64,000 nt of DNA from Synechococcales cyanobacterium bin31.maxbin.ball.101 (GCA_013298165.1 JAAFJU010000004.1:1-64000); one strand, 5' to 3'. Shown: positions 34,025 to 43,516, counted from the stretch's first letter. Notes: generated by a model not told the origin, from the sequence alone. Made by a program: numbers and translations.

Positions 34025-36271
34025 ATGAGTCACCTGATGAAAAAAAGTCTTCAATCTAAAAGTTTGTCGTTAATTGTATTAGCGACGATCGCGCTTCCGC
34101 TCTCCCAGAGCCTAGTTCGAGCGCAAGAAAAAACTGCTACTCCGGCTAGTAGTCCGACGCTGACTATTCCCGATACGCTGCCTGCCGACACTAAAATCAA
34201 GGTCGATGGCGATACCAGTATGAAGGGCATCAATGCACTTCTAAAATCAAAACTTGAATCTAAGTTTTCTGGTTCTAAAGTTGAACTCGCTGAAAGTACG
34301 TCCACGGGTGCGTTACAAGCTTTAGAAGAAGGTAAGTTGGATATTGCGGCGATCGGTCGTCCCTTAACCGAAGATGAAAAAGCCAAAGGCTTCACCGAAG
34401 TCCCCGTCGCCTTTAATAAAATCGGCATTTTTACTGGCGCTGAAAACCCGTTTGCTGCGAGCCTCACCAACGCTCAATTTGCCAAGATTTTCCGAGGCGA
34501 GATTACCAATTGGTCTGAAGTGGGCGGTCCTGATGCGTCGATCGTCCTGGTCGATCGGCCTGACAGCAGCGACACCCGCGTTTCCTTTTCTCGCTATCCC
34601 GTCTTTAAAGAAGCCGCGTTTGCCGCCGGAAGCACCGCCGCAAAACTCGACGCCGACACCAACGACGCGGTGATTGCAAAACTCGGTAAAACCGGAATTG
34701 GTTACGCGCTAGCGGAACAAGTCGTCGGGAAATCAGACCTCAAAATCATCCCGCTTCACAAAGTCCTGCCCGACGACAAGCGCTATTCCTTCTCCCAGCC
34801 GCTAGCCTACGTCTACAAAACCATGACGCCTGCGGTACAAGCCTTCTTGGGCTTAGCGCAAGATCCTAGTAACCTTGCCGATATCGAAACGGCCCGGAAA
34901 TCCGGCGTGTTAGGGGCCGACGCCCCCGTCGCCGCAGCGGCCATGAAACCTGCCGCGAAGTCTGCTGAATCCCCCGCTGCTAGTGAATCTCCTGCTTCTA
35001 CGGCCGTGGCTCAAGCACCCAGTGCGGACGGTGCCGCAGCGGCTCCTGGATTTAACTGGTGGCTGTTGCCCTTGCTGGGGATCCCGCTCCTAGGAGCCGC
35101 CGCCCTCCTGCTAAAACCCGGCGCACCCGCCGCTGCGCCCGTGGCTGCCGCTGCCACGGGACTGGCCGCTGGAGCAGGCGCACTGAAAAGTCGTCTTGTC
35201 GCTGTGCCTCGGGATTGCCAAAACGGGTATGCCTACTGGGAATTAGATGACCAGCAGACCCGCGATCTGCGATCGCAGGGTGGCAAAAAGCTCGCCATGC
35301 GCCTTTATGATGTGACGGATGACGATCTAAAACGTCCCGATCGCAGTCAATTCACCCAATTTGATCTCACCGATCGCGACACTGATTTGCACTTCCCGAT
35401 TCCCCGCGACGATCGGGACTACATGACGGAATTGGGCTATCTCAATTCTAAAAATGAATGGCTGCGAGTTGCGACCTCCGATGTCATCCATTGCCCCTCC
35501 TGTGCGATCGCCCCTGCAGGTGAACGCACAAGTTCCCAATCGATACCTGAAGATCCGGCCACCATGCGACAAACGGCACAAAGCTTCAAAATGCCCAATC
35601 TGCCCAACTTAGGCGGGATTGCGGGTGGAGTTGTTGCAGGGGGTGTAGCCGCAGGTGCAGCAGCGGCAGGCATGATGAACAGAGGCGATCAAGCCAAGCT
35701 TCCTGACGTTAATATGCCTGACGTTAAGCTACCTGAAGTCTCTGAACCCGACATCATGCGAATTGCGCCGAATCTACCCGACATGAATCTGCCGGATGTG
35801 AAAGGTGCTGCGATCGCAGGAGCCGCCGCCGTGGGAGGACTCACCGCCGCTGCTTTAAACCGTCCGTCCGGATCGGTGGCCGCATCCAGCGATGCCTCAG
35901 TTGGCGGAATCTCAGTTGGCGAAACTTCAGTCGGACCGAAGGTTAGCCACATCATCCTGGTCCCCAGAGATAAGCAAACCGCCTACGCTTACTGGGAACT
36001 CAATGCCGAAGAACGCGATCGGGCGATCGCTCAGGGCGGACAGCAGTTTGTGCTGCGAGTCAGTGACGCCCATGGCCAAGTCCTGGATGGCCAAAACCAT
36101 CATAGTTTCCGACAGTATGATTTAAGTGCAGGCGACAACGACCACCACTTCAACCTTCCCGCGACCGATCGGGACTACGTCGCAGAAGTCGGCTACCTGA
36201 CCCGCGACCAGCGTTGGATTGGCCTCGCCCGATCGACCGCCGTTTACTGTGGCTCAAACCAATCAACCTAA
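34025..36271 (+). CDS. Membrane-anchored PstS-like binding domain with two DUF4912 domains
   Basis: 748 residues, paralogue of the protein at 17143. Signal/anchor SLIVLATIALPLSQSLVRAQ, PBP-like domain (about 52-295; KIKVDGDTSMKG, STGALQALEEGKLDIAAIGR, FRGEITNWSEVGGPDASIVL), an Ala/Pro/Ser linker, a transmembrane helix (WWLLPLLGIPLLGAAALLL, about 344-365), DUF4912 copy 1 (about 389-494, GYAYWELD), a linker with LPDV/MPDV repeats, and DUF4912 copy 2 (about 639-742, AYAYWELN). Predicted topology: binding domain outside, DUF4912 inside. ATG at 34025, or 34037 in frame. The 163-residue gene behind it may be in the same unit. Function unknown. Confidence 0.8.
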   Translation: MSHLMKKSLQSKSLSLIVLATIALPLSQSLVRAQEKTATPASSPTLTIPDTLPADTKIKVDGDTSMKGINALLKSKLESKFSGSKVELAESTSTGALQALEEGKLDIAAIGRPLTEDEKAKGFTEVPVAFNKIGIFTGAENPFAASLTNAQFAKIFRGEITNWSEVGGPDASIVLVDRPDSSDTRVSFSRYPVFKEAAFAAGSTAAKLDADTNDAVIAKLGKTGIGYALAEQVVGKSDLKIIPLHKVLPDDKRYSFSQPLAYVYKTMTPAVQAFLGLAQDPSNLADIETARKSGVLGADAPVAAAAMKPAAKSAESPAASESPASTAVAQAPSADGAAAAPGFNWWLLPLLGIPLLGAAALLLKPGAPAAAPVAAAATGLAAGAGALKSRLVAVPRDCQNGYAYWELDDQQTRDLRSQGGKKLAMRLYDVTDDDLKRPDRSQFTQFDLTDRDTDLHFPIPRDDRDYMTELGYLNSKNEWLRVATSDVIHCPSCAIAPAGERTSSQSIPEDPATMRQTAQSFKMPNLPNLGGIAGGVVAGGVAAGAAAAGMMNRGDQAKLPDVNMPDVKLPEVSEPDIMRIAPNLPDMNLPDVKGAAIAGAAAVGGLTAAALNRPSGSVAASSDASVGGISVGETSVGPKVSHIILVPRDKQTAYAYWELNAEERDRAIAQGGQQFVLRVSDAHGQVLDGQNHHSFRQYDLSAGDNDHHFNLPATDRDYVAEVGYLTRDQRWIGLARSTAVYCGSNQST

Positions 36272-36352
36272 TCGAATTTAGCCCTAGTCCCCAAATGCTA
36301 GGGCTAAATTCTCCATTTCAAATTCCAAATTCTTCATTCCCCGAGGCATCTT

Positions 36353-36844
36353 ATGGGCTTATTTTTTGAAATGCTCAACAGCATCAACGATCCGAAACAG
36401 TCCGGCAACATCGACCAACTTTCCGGCGTTCTCACCGCCGCCACCCACGTCGCCCAGCAAAACAATCTCGACCCTGGCATGATGCAAACCGTCCTCTCTG
36501 CCATGAGTGGACCTATGCGATCGACCCTCCAAAGCGGCGGCAATCCCATGGACATTCTCAGCAGCGTCATGAGTGGCAACCCCAGCGCGATCGGCAATCT
36601 CTTCACCCCTCAACTCCAGCAACAAATGGTCCAGACCGTGGCCCAAAAAACTGGAATTAGCAGCAGTGTCTTGCAGATGGCGATTCCGCTTTTAATTCCA
36701 GTGGTTTTGAATGTGTTTAAAATGGGCGGTGGCAGCGCTGGCCAATCCAGTACCAATAGTTTGTTTAATGCCTTCCTACAGGGCGATCGGGCGGATTTGG
36801 GGCAAGTGATGAAATATGCCGATCGGTTTTTAAATCCGGCATAA
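36353..36844 (+). CDS. Conserved hypothetical protein (DUF937-like)
   Basis: 163 residues without signal or clear membrane anchor. Helical and rich in Gln, Gly, Met and Ser: LSGVLTAATHVAQQNNLDPG, LFTPQLQQQMVQTVAQKTGI, then a hydrophobic stretch AIPLLIPVVLNVFKMGGG and FNAFLQGDRADLGQVMKYAD. The pattern recalls DUF937 proteins, but I would not insist. It lies 81 bases downstream of the PstS-like/DUF4912 gene, same strand. Confidence 0.6.
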   Translation: MGLFFEMLNSINDPKQSGNIDQLSGVLTAATHVAQQNNLDPGMMQTVLSAMSGPMRSTLQSGGNPMDILSSVMSGNPSAIGNLFTPQLQQQMVQTVAQKTGISSSVLQMAIPLLIPVVLNVFKMGGGSAGQSSTNSLFNAFLQGDRADLGQVMKYADRFLNPA

Positions 36845-36859
36845 TAGTCTGACGACTAA

Positions 36860-36958
36860 GCGTCTGACGAACCGCCCCCCAGCCCCCAATTTTGGGGGAG
36901 TCAAGCCGAAGAACCTGACTCTCAAAGTCCCCCAATTTTGGGGGATTTAGGGGGCCAA
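36860..36958. repeat. Complete family B palindromic element
   Basis: It starts GCGTCTGACGAACCGCCCCC, then AGCCCCCAATTTTGGGGGAG; right arm AGTCCCCCAATTTTGGGGGA then TTTAGGGGGCC. Located 15 bases behind a stop codon, as is the copy behind gvpF. Confidence 0.85.
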
Positions 36959-36998
36959 GGCTCTGATAATCATTCAAGATCTATTATTTGAAATCGCT

Positions 36999-38087
36999 AT
37001 GCAGTCCGAAAAAATTGGTGTCGCGCTTATCGGAACTGGATTTGGACAAAAAGTTCATCTTCCAGCGCTCCGATCGAACCCCCACCTCGAAGTCCGTGCC
37101 ATTTACCATCGCGATCCCAACAAGGTTACTGCGATCGCTCAGCAACACAACATTCCGATCGCTTGTAGCACGATCGACGAAATCCTTGCTTTGAGAGAGA
37201 TTCAGGCAGTTAGTATCTCTACGCCGCCCTTTCTTCACTACGACATGGCGATCGCGGCCCTCAACGCCGGAAAACACATTCTGCTAGAAAAACCCACAAC
37301 ACTCAACGCATCACAAGCAAGAGAACTCGCAAACCTCGCAGAGACTCAAAATTTGATCGCAACGATGAATTTCGAGTTTCGCTACATTCCCGCTTGGCAA
37401 CGGCTTTCGGAATTACTTCAGGAACAATACATCGGCAATCTTCGCTACGCCAAAGTCGATTGGCTCGTGTCCAGTCGAGCCGATGCCAGTCGTCCTTGGA
37501 ACTGGTATGCTCAAAAATCTTGTGGTGGTGGGGCTTTAGGTGCGATCGGCTCCCATGCCTTTGACTACATTACCTGGCTCATGGGTGATATCAAACGGGT
37601 TTCTGCCAGACTCAGCACCTCCATTGCAGAACGCCCGGACCCGGCTGAGAATAACCAACTCAAACCCGTCACCGCCGATGACACCTGTAATATTTTGCTA
37701 GAACTCGCGAATCAAGTTCCCGTCCAAGTCTGCCTCAGTTCCGTTGCCATGCAAGGTCGGGGTCACTTCGTCGAACTCTACGGCGATCGGGGCACCCTCG
37801 TCCTCGGCAGCGACAACCAAAAAGACTACGTCCATGGATTCAAACTGTTTGGCAGCCAAGCGAATCAACCGCTGCAAGAACTCGAAATTCCCGATCGTCT
37901 CGCCTTTGCTAAAACCTATGAGGATGGCCGCATTGCGCCGATCGCCCGAGTTGTAGATCAATGGGTCCAAAGTATCCAAACCGGACAGCCCCATTCCCCA
38001 TCGCTCAAAGATGGCGTGGTGTCTCAAATCATCATGGACGCTTGCCACCAATCCCACGAAACCGATCGTTGGGTGACGATCGGTTAG
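36999..38087 (+). CDS. Gfo/Idh/MocA family oxidoreductase
   Basis: 362-residue NAD(P)-dependent dehydrogenase. Rossmann start GVALIGTGFGQKVHLPALRS, then VSISTPPFLHYDMAIAALNA, the conserved GKHILLEKPTT (EKP motif with catalytic Lys) and a C-terminal alpha/beta domain (GGGALGAIGSHAFDYITWLM, with GxxxDH-like GSHAFD). Acts on a sugar or sugar-like substrate, not identifiable. ATG at 36999. Confidence 0.9.
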   Translation: MQSEKIGVALIGTGFGQKVHLPALRSNPHLEVRAIYHRDPNKVTAIAQQHNIPIACSTIDEILALREIQAVSISTPPFLHYDMAIAALNAGKHILLEKPTTLNASQARELANLAETQNLIATMNFEFRYIPAWQRLSELLQEQYIGNLRYAKVDWLVSSRADASRPWNWYAQKSCGGGALGAIGSHAFDYITWLMGDIKRVSARLSTSIAERPDPAENNQLKPVTADDTCNILLELANQVPVQVCLSSVAMQGRGHFVELYGDRGTLVLGSDNQKDYVHGFKLFGSQANQPLQELEIPDRLAFAKTYEDGRIAPIARVVDQWVQSIQTGQPHSPSLKDGVVSQIIMDACHQSHETDRWVTIG

Positions 38088-38125
38088 GATTTTTAAAATT
38101 GAGGGATTGTGAATTCAGGTGCAGT

Positions 38126-38446
38126 CTAGTGAAACTCACCCAAGGAGTTCTCTAGATCCAATCGCTGCTCTGCATTACGCAAGAAATAGCCACTCATCAT
38201 CGCCGAGGCCAAAAGCTGACCCAACTGCTCGCGGGTCGTCGCGATCGTCACATCAAATCCCGCACTTGGCAACCCACCTAAAAGCCCACCGATATTGCGT
38301 TCCATCACCTGGATGACATCTTTGGAGCCAGGTTGAGAGAGTTGTGCGATGGTCTCGGGCTGAAGCTTCTGCACATATTGCCAGAGCTGGCCGGGTTCGT
38401 TGCTGGGAGTATTGTTGAAGTCAGACAGATTAATTGCGTCGTTCAC
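38126..38446 (-). CDS. DUF760 domain protein
   Basis: About 106 residues: LWQYVQKLQPETIAQLSQPG, VIQVMERNIGGLLGGLPSAG, TREQLGQLLASAMMSGYFLR and NAEQRLDLENSL match DUF760, a family of cyanobacteria and plants with unknown function. The start is taken as GTG at 38446 because GGAG precedes it; the frame is open to 38488. Confidence 0.82.
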   Translation of the reverse strand: MNDAINLSDFNNTPSNEPGQLWQYVQKLQPETIAQLSQPGSKDVIQVMERNIGGLLGGLPSAGFDVTIATTREQLGQLLASAMMSGYFLRNAEQRLDLENSLGEFH

Positions 38447-38605
38447 AGTTGTCTCCGTTGCATAAGGGCTTATTTTCAATGAACCCAATGTAGCAACTGA
38501 TCGATTGAACGGCAGTGAGTGTAACCGAACCTATCAAGGGAGAGAGTTCCCACCTGGTCGCCATCAGTGCAACGGTCCACTCAGATGCTCTCTGTCATTC
38601 TAAAA

Positions 38606-38676
38606 AGCGGGTAGCGAGAATCGAACTCGCAACTAAAGCTTGGGAAGCTTTCGTTTTACCACTAAACTATACCCGC
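38606..38676 (-). tRNA. trnG: tRNA-Gly (anticodon CCC)
   Basis: 71 bases on the minus strand. Acceptor GCGGGTA/TACCCGC with discriminator T, D-arm with TTTAGTGGTAAAAC, anticodon arm AAAGC-TTCCCAA-GCTTT giving anticodon CCC, and T-arm with GTTCGATTC. CCA is not encoded. Confidence 0.95.
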
Positions 38677-38824
38677 GTAAGCTAAATTTCATCTTAGCCC
38701 AGCCATTGTAGACCAAGTGGTTCCTTTTTGACGAATTATTAGTTTTGTAATTTAATCTGGTAGTCGTATGAAATTTCGACAGACAGGGCATACTAAAGAG
38801 ACCCGATAGTCTGTCTACCTTGGA

Positions 38825-39685
38825 ATGTTTAACGCAACTGAACTACTCATCAATGACTTTGTCAAAACCCTCCGTGAGGGCTACCGCCGCACCTATGGCG
38901 GGCTAAAGTCGGATTATGAAGAAGTAATAGGATGGGTGGGTGCTATGGCGATGGAGAATGTCGCCAATAGTGACGCCCTCTATCACAATGTCGAGCATTC
39001 TATCTTGGTCACTCTGGTGGGCCAAGAACTCTTGCGCGGGCGACATATCCGCGAAGGAGGTGTCTCCTGTGATGATTGGCTACACTTTGTGATTTCCTTG
39101 GTCTGCCATGATATCGGCTACGTCAAGGGCGTCTGTCGTCAGGATCGCAATGGCTACTATGCCACAGGTATTGGCGATGAGATGATTAAGTTACCACCTG
39201 GGGCAACGGACGCGGCTTTAACGCCCTACCATGTCGATCGGGCGAAGCTATTCATTGATGAGCGCTTTGGTAAGCATGTGTTCATCGACTCAGAGCGCAT
39301 TAAGTACAACATTGAACTGACGCGATTCCCCGTGCCTTTGGAGAATGACAAGGCGTCAACTGCTGACTATCCCGGCCTGATTCGAGCTTCGGACTTAATT
39401 GGTCAACTCAGCGATCCCCGCTATCTGAAAAAAATTAGTGCGCTGTTCTATGAGTTCGAGGAAACGGGGGTCAATAAAGCGCTCGGGTATAATAATCCCG
39501 GTGATCTGCGTCTGAACTATCCGAAGTTCTATTGGCAGGGGGTTTATCCGTTTATCCAGGATGGGTTGCGGTATCTGTCGGTGACGCAGGAGGGCAAGCA
39601 GATTATTGCGAACCTCTATTCCAATGTGTTTGTGGTGGAACATGCGGATTTTGAGGAGCTTTGGCAGTTGCATGTGGAGATTTAG
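38825..39685 (+). CDS. HD domain metal-dependent phosphohydrolase, Npun_R2479 family
   Basis: 286 residues. H and HD ligands are seen in YHNVEHSILVTLVGQELL and LHFVISLVCHDIGYVKGVC; the downstream part GNYYATG-like (NGYYATGIGDEMIKLPPGAT) and YHVDRAKLFIDERF are typical of this cyanobacterial group. Substrate unknown; a phosphodiesterase or phosphatase is likely. ATG at 38825, preceded by TTGGA. Confidence 0.88.
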   Translation: MFNATELLINDFVKTLREGYRRTYGGLKSDYEEVIGWVGAMAMENVANSDALYHNVEHSILVTLVGQELLRGRHIREGGVSCDDWLHFVISLVCHDIGYVKGVCRQDRNGYYATGIGDEMIKLPPGATDAALTPYHVDRAKLFIDERFGKHVFIDSERIKYNIELTRFPVPLENDKASTADYPGLIRASDLIGQLSDPRYLKKISALFYEFEETGVNKALGYNNPGDLRLNYPKFYWQGVYPFIQDGLRYLSVTQEGKQIIANLYSNVFVVEHADFEELWQLHVEI

Positions 39686-39770
39686 CGGCCATCGCCTGTA
39701 GGATTATAGAGAGATTGCTAGGCTTTGAGTAAGCAGAGGCAATTCTGTTCGTCAATCGTATGGTGCGGTC

Positions 39771-40838
39771 ATGAGCTGGTGGGAACGACTGAAGGAAAAT
39801 CATCTGGCACGGTGGGGTGGGGCGATTTTGGCGCTGCTCTATGCGATCGCCCTCTTTGCGGAATTTGTAGCGCCCTACGAACCCTACGAACCGCAAGTAG
39901 ACGGTGCCTTGCTTCCTCCCACACCCATCCAGTGGAAGAGTCCTTCGGGGGGCTTGAGCTGGCCCTTTGTGTACCCAGTGACGCAGGGGGCGATCGATAT
40001 TGAGACGGGGCTGCGATCGGTGAAGGTCGATCGGACTTCTCCATCGCCTGTGAAGCTTTTTGTCTCAGGATTTGAATACAAGTTATTTGGGTTGATCCCC
40101 AGTCGGTTGCACTTGTTTGGGGCTGAGGGGAAGGGTCGGGTGAATCTTCTTGGGACGGATGAGCAGGCTCGTGATCAGTTGAGCCGCTTGGTGTATGGCA
40201 GTCGGGTGAGTTTGTTCATTGGGTTGTTAGGAATTGGGATTTCGTTTCCGCTGGGGCTGCTGGCGGGCGGGGTTGCCGGGTATTTTGGAGGATGGGTGGA
40301 TTCGGTGGTGATGCGGTTTGTGGAGGTGCTGATGACGGTGCCGGACATTTATCTGCTGATCGCGCTGTCGGCGGTGTTACCGAATAATCTGAACAGTGCC
40401 CAGCGCTTTTTACTCGTGACGGTGATTATCTCCTTTGTGCGCTGGGCGGGTCTGGCGCGGGTGATTCGCGGTCAGGTGCTGTCGATTAAGGAGCGGGAGT
40501 TTATTCAGGCGGCGCGGGTGATGGGCGGCAAGCCTTTGTATATTATTTTGCGCCATGTGCTGCCGCAGACGGCGACCTATGTGATTATTACAGCGACGCT
40601 GACGATTCCGAGTTTTATTGTGGCTGAGGCGATTTTGAGTTTGATCGGGTTGGGGATTCAGCAGCCGGATCCGTCTTGGGGAAATATGCTGTCGCTGGCG
40701 ACGAATGCGTCGATTTTGGTGTTGCAGCCTTGGTTGGTGGCGGCTCCGGCGGTGTTGATGGCGTTGACGGTGTTGGCGTTTAATCTTTTGGGTGATGGGT
40801 TGCGCGATGTGTTGGATCCGCGCGGTGTGGAGCGGTAG
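39771..40838 (+). CDS. ABC transporter permease, DppC/OppC family
   Basis: 355 residues with six predicted helices. The N-terminal helix (AILALLYAIALFAEFVAPYE) precedes a periplasmic region of about 90 residues, then LGTDEQARDQLSRLVYGSRV, the typical DppC motif, and the EAA coupling loop EREFIQAARVMGGKPLYIIL. Uptake of peptides or similar solutes. No binding protein, partner permease or ATPase is adjacent, as is common for this transporter in cyanobacteria. Confidence 0.9.
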   Translation: MSWWERLKENHLARWGGAILALLYAIALFAEFVAPYEPYEPQVDGALLPPTPIQWKSPSGGLSWPFVYPVTQGAIDIETGLRSVKVDRTSPSPVKLFVSGFEYKLFGLIPSRLHLFGAEGKGRVNLLGTDEQARDQLSRLVYGSRVSLFIGLLGIGISFPLGLLAGGVAGYFGGWVDSVVMRFVEVLMTVPDIYLLIALSAVLPNNLNSAQRFLLVTVIISFVRWAGLARVIRGQVLSIKEREFIQAARVMGGKPLYIILRHVLPQTATYVIITATLTIPSFIVAEAILSLIGLGIQQPDPSWGNMLSLATNASILVLQPWLVAAPAVLMALTVLAFNLLGDGLRDVLDPRGVER

Positions 40839-40840
40839 AG

Positions 40841-40868
40841 GCCCCCTAGCCCCCAACTTTGGGGGAAC
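40841..40868. repeat. Family B half-element
   Basis: GCCCCCTAGCCCCCAACTTT followed by GGGGGAAC, three bases behind the permease stop. Confidence 0.7.
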
Positions 40869-40887
40869 ATGAGTAGGAGTAGAGAGG

Positions 40888-41106
40888 TTACGCCCATTCT
40901 AGAGACGGTTTGCGATTCGACTTGGCACAGTGTTGCAAATATAGATTGATTAGGGTTTGGTAGGGGATTCCGGTTTTGTCAGCTAATGCTTTGAAATAGC
41001 CAATTATGTCTTCTTCTAAGTGAATCGTGATTTGTTTTTTGAGATTTTTGACGTAAGGATTGGGTACGGAATTGGAAAAGTCGCCTAGCGATTCAAATCT
41101 CCACAA
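40888..41106 (-). CDS. BrnA/CopG-like antitoxin
   Basis: 72 residues: NPYVKNLKKQITIHLEEDII, then GYFKALADKTGIPYQTLINL, a ribbon-helix-helix pattern as in BrnA-type antitoxins. TTG start at 41106. No BrnT toxin frame is visible next to it, so it appears orphaned, or the toxin is unrecognised. Divergent from the Uma2 gene at 41177. Confidence 0.7.
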   Translation of the reverse strand: MWRFESLGDFSNSVPNPYVKNLKKQITIHLEEDIIGYFKALADKTGIPYQTLINLYLQHCAKSNRKPSLEWA

Positions 41107-41176
41107 CGCTTAATAAAAGACGATCGAGTACAATATGCCTAAGATTAATCCTCATGTCCGCACGGAGTAACGCCCT

Positions 41177-41767
41177 ATGTCGGTCCTCGAATATCCTCTT
41201 ACATTTAACTTAGATGGTGTGCTGCTGACAGATGAGCAGTTTTATAAACTGTGCATCAATAATCCTGAAATGAACATTGAGCGTAATCCCAAAGGATTGG
41301 TAATCATTATGCCACCCGTCGGAGGAGAAAGCGGAAATCGTGAATCTGAATCCATGATTGACCTTGGAATTTGGAATCGCCGAGAACAACGTGGATATGT
41401 TTTCAGTTCCTCGACTATTTTCAAATTGCCGGGTGGAGGCGATCGTTCTCCTGATGCCGCATGGGTCGAACGATCGCGCTGGAATCAACTCACCTCAGAA
41501 CAAAAAAAGAAATTTCCGCCGATCGCCCCTGACTTCGTACTAGAGATTCGATCGCGGACAGACAACCTGACAAAACTTCAGGAAAAAATGCAAGAGTATA
41601 TCGATAGTGGGGTTCGACTCGGATGGTTATTTAATCCCCAAGATCAACAAGTCGAAATCTACCGACCCAACCAAACTAAGGACGTCAGATCATTACCAAC
41701 AACACTTTCCGGAGAAGAGATTTTGGTTGATTTTGAATTACCGATGCCATTATTTGTTGACTTGTAG
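41177..41767 (+). CDS. Uma2 family (DUF820) putative endonuclease
   Basis: 196 residues with the PD-(D/E)XK-like DUF820 pattern: LTDEQFYKLCINNPEMNIER, PPVGGESGNRESESMIDLGI, SPDAAWVERSRWNQL and PDFVLEIRSRTDNLTKLQEK (D..E-x-R where many members have E-x-K/R). Highly multiplied in cyanobacteria; function unproven. ATG at 41177. Confidence 0.88.
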   Translation: MSVLEYPLTFNLDGVLLTDEQFYKLCINNPEMNIERNPKGLVIIMPPVGGESGNRESESMIDLGIWNRREQRGYVFSSSTIFKLPGGGDRSPDAAWVERSRWNQLTSEQKKKFPPIAPDFVLEIRSRTDNLTKLQEKMQEYIDSGVRLGWLFNPQDQQVEIYRPNQTKDVRSLPTTLSGEEILVDFELPMPLFVDL

Positions 41768-41841
41768 CGCCATGGCTCAAAGTCCCCCTTCACCTCAGGC
41801 GTTAGACGTTCCAAAGGGTAGAGGGATTCAGCGGAATCGGC

Positions 41842-42633
41842 TTACTTAGACCCTCGGAAAATCCGATCGGCCTGAGCAGGCGAAACCCAACTGGCACCGA
41901 TCGAATCTGCATAGCTCGGTTCTTTGGCCACAGGTTCAGTCTGCTTCACAGGCGGCGCATCGGTCTTAACGAACTCTCCAGGCCGGATTTCGGTTTTGTC
42001 CTCGGGGTAGAGAAGACTTTGGGGCGGGGCAAAACTGTTGGTCGCCGGGTTGTAGGCGAGGATTTCGCCCGTTTCGATTTCGTAGATCCAGCCGTAGATG
42101 TTGAGCGTGCCTTGGTGCATTCGCGATCGGACCACCGGATGGGTTTTGAGGTTTTCCATTTGGGTCAGGATATTTTCAGCGACCGCAATGTCCAGCAGCT
42201 CTTCGCCTTCGTAATCCGCATAGTTTTCCTTGAGGAGACGACGAGTCGCGTCCGTATGCTTCAGCCAGTCGTACACCAGAGGCATACTTTCCTGGAGAGA
42301 ATTCAGTTTGAGTAGCCCTTTCATCGCGCCGCAGTGGTTGTGGCCACAGATGATGATCTGGGTAATGTTGAGCGCATGGACCGCGTACTCGATCGAAGCT
42401 CCTTCGCCGCCGTTCGCCGCGCCGAAGGGGGGCACGATATTGCCCGCATTGCGGATGACGAAGAGATCACCTGGATCCGCGTTGACCATACGGCTAGGGA
42501 CGATGCGGGAGTCCGAGCAGGTGATGAAGAGGACGGCGGGGCTTTGGCCTTCGCCGAGTTGTTCAAACAGGTCTTGGTTGCTGACGAAGTAGTTGGACTG
42601 AAATTCGCGCAATCCTTGAATAAGTTTTCTCAT
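41842..42633 (-). CDS. icfA: Beta-class carbonic anhydrase
   Basis: 263 residues; interconverts CO2 and bicarbonate, likely in the carbon-concentrating mechanism. Zinc ligands and dyad: C39, D41, R43 (ITCSDSRIVP), H98, C101 (ICGHNHCGAM). FVIRNAGNIVPPFGAANGGE and ASIEYAVHALNITQIIICGH are conserved. The C-terminal extension of about 60 residues resembles the cyanobacterial IcfA/CcaA type. ATG at 42633. The 354 bases to the next gene (42634-42987) hold no feature I can name; a frame across them is not protein-like. Confidence 0.93.
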   Translation of the reverse strand: MRKLIQGLREFQSNYFVSNQDLFEQLGEGQSPAVLFITCSDSRIVPSRMVNADPGDLFVIRNAGNIVPPFGAANGGEGASIEYAVHALNITQIIICGHNHCGAMKGLLKLNSLQESMPLVYDWLKHTDATRRLLKENYADYEGEELLDIAVAENILTQMENLKTHPVVRSRMHQGTLNIYGWIYEIETGEILAYNPATNSFAPPQSLLYPEDKTEIRPGEFVKTDAPPVKQTEPVAKEPSYADSIGASWVSPAQADRIFRGSK

Positions 42634-42987
42634 CGCTGTTGGGCCGATCGCCTAAAGGTGCCGCTCTCTATTGTCGAGTAAGTGGTGCGATGGGGCAAGA
42701 AAATGGCGAAGTGTTAAATCGTCGGATTTCTCAATCATTGACCTCATTCGTAAACCGAACCTCCCCGTTACGGTCGCCCAAAAGCCCGATCGGCGGTTAC
42801 TTCACCCTTTTACTTCGGTTGCCCTCAATGTTGCTATCTAGAGATTCAGCCTACATTGAATTCATGGAAAAACAAGCGAAGGAGCAGCCCATCGGCAAAC
42901 AAAAATGATTGAATTTCAAACCAGAATCTAACCCTTCACAATTCACAATTCTACATTCACATCTACAATCACAATTCGGAGTCACTT

Positions 42988-43509
42988 ATGTCTATCTCAT
43001 TCGTCCGCTGGCAACCTTGGCAAGAAATGGAAACCGTTCGTCGTCAACTCGATCATCTCTTCGAAGAAATGGCTCCCTTAACGCGAGACTCCCTGAGTAC
43101 CACCGTTAACCGTGCCGTCCGAGTTCCCGCGATCGAACTTCTCGCCACCGACAATGCCTTAACGCTGCGCGCTGAACTTCCCGGACTTGAAGCCTCGGAC
43201 CTCGACATTCAAGTCACCCGCGAAGCCGTTTCCATTAAGGGGATCAAACAATCGCCCTTTGCCAGCATCCCAACCGTAACGTCAGATGCAAAACCAGAAA
43301 CGCCTGTCGTAGAAAATGCAGAAACCCCTGCCCCTCACCTCTACCGATCGGAATTTCGCTACGGTGCATTCCATCGCGTGATCGAGCTTCCCGTCGAAGT
43401 GGATCCTGACCAAGTCGTTGCTGACTTCAAGCAAGGCATCCTGACCTTGACCTTGCCGAAGCTGCATCACGATCGTCATCGGGCCGTGAAAGTCGCACTA
43501 GAAGGCTAA
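42988..43509 (+). CDS. Small heat shock protein (Hsp20/alpha-crystallin)
   Basis: 173 residues. N-terminal FVRWQPWQEMETVRRQLDHL, alpha-crystallin domain VPAIELLATDNALTLRAELP, with an insertion of about 35 residues (KPETPVVENAETPAPHL) before YRSEFRYGAFHRVIELPVEV, and the C-terminal GILTLTLPK (the I-x-I/V-like anchor). ATP-independent holdase. GGAG eight bases upstream of ATG. It is 287 bases upstream of dnaK. No CIRCE element seen. Confidence 0.92.
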   Translation: MSISFVRWQPWQEMETVRRQLDHLFEEMAPLTRDSLSTTVNRAVRVPAIELLATDNALTLRAELPGLEASDLDIQVTREAVSIKGIKQSPFASIPTVTSDAKPETPVVENAETPAPHLYRSEFRYGAFHRVIELPVEVDPDQVVADFKQGILTLTLPKLHHDRHRAVKVALEG

Positions 43510-43516
43510 TCCAGCC

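Noticed and set aside
42639-42908. 89-codon frame between icfA and hsp20
   Set aside because: Composition and residue pattern look random and there is no ribosome binding site; treated as intergenic.
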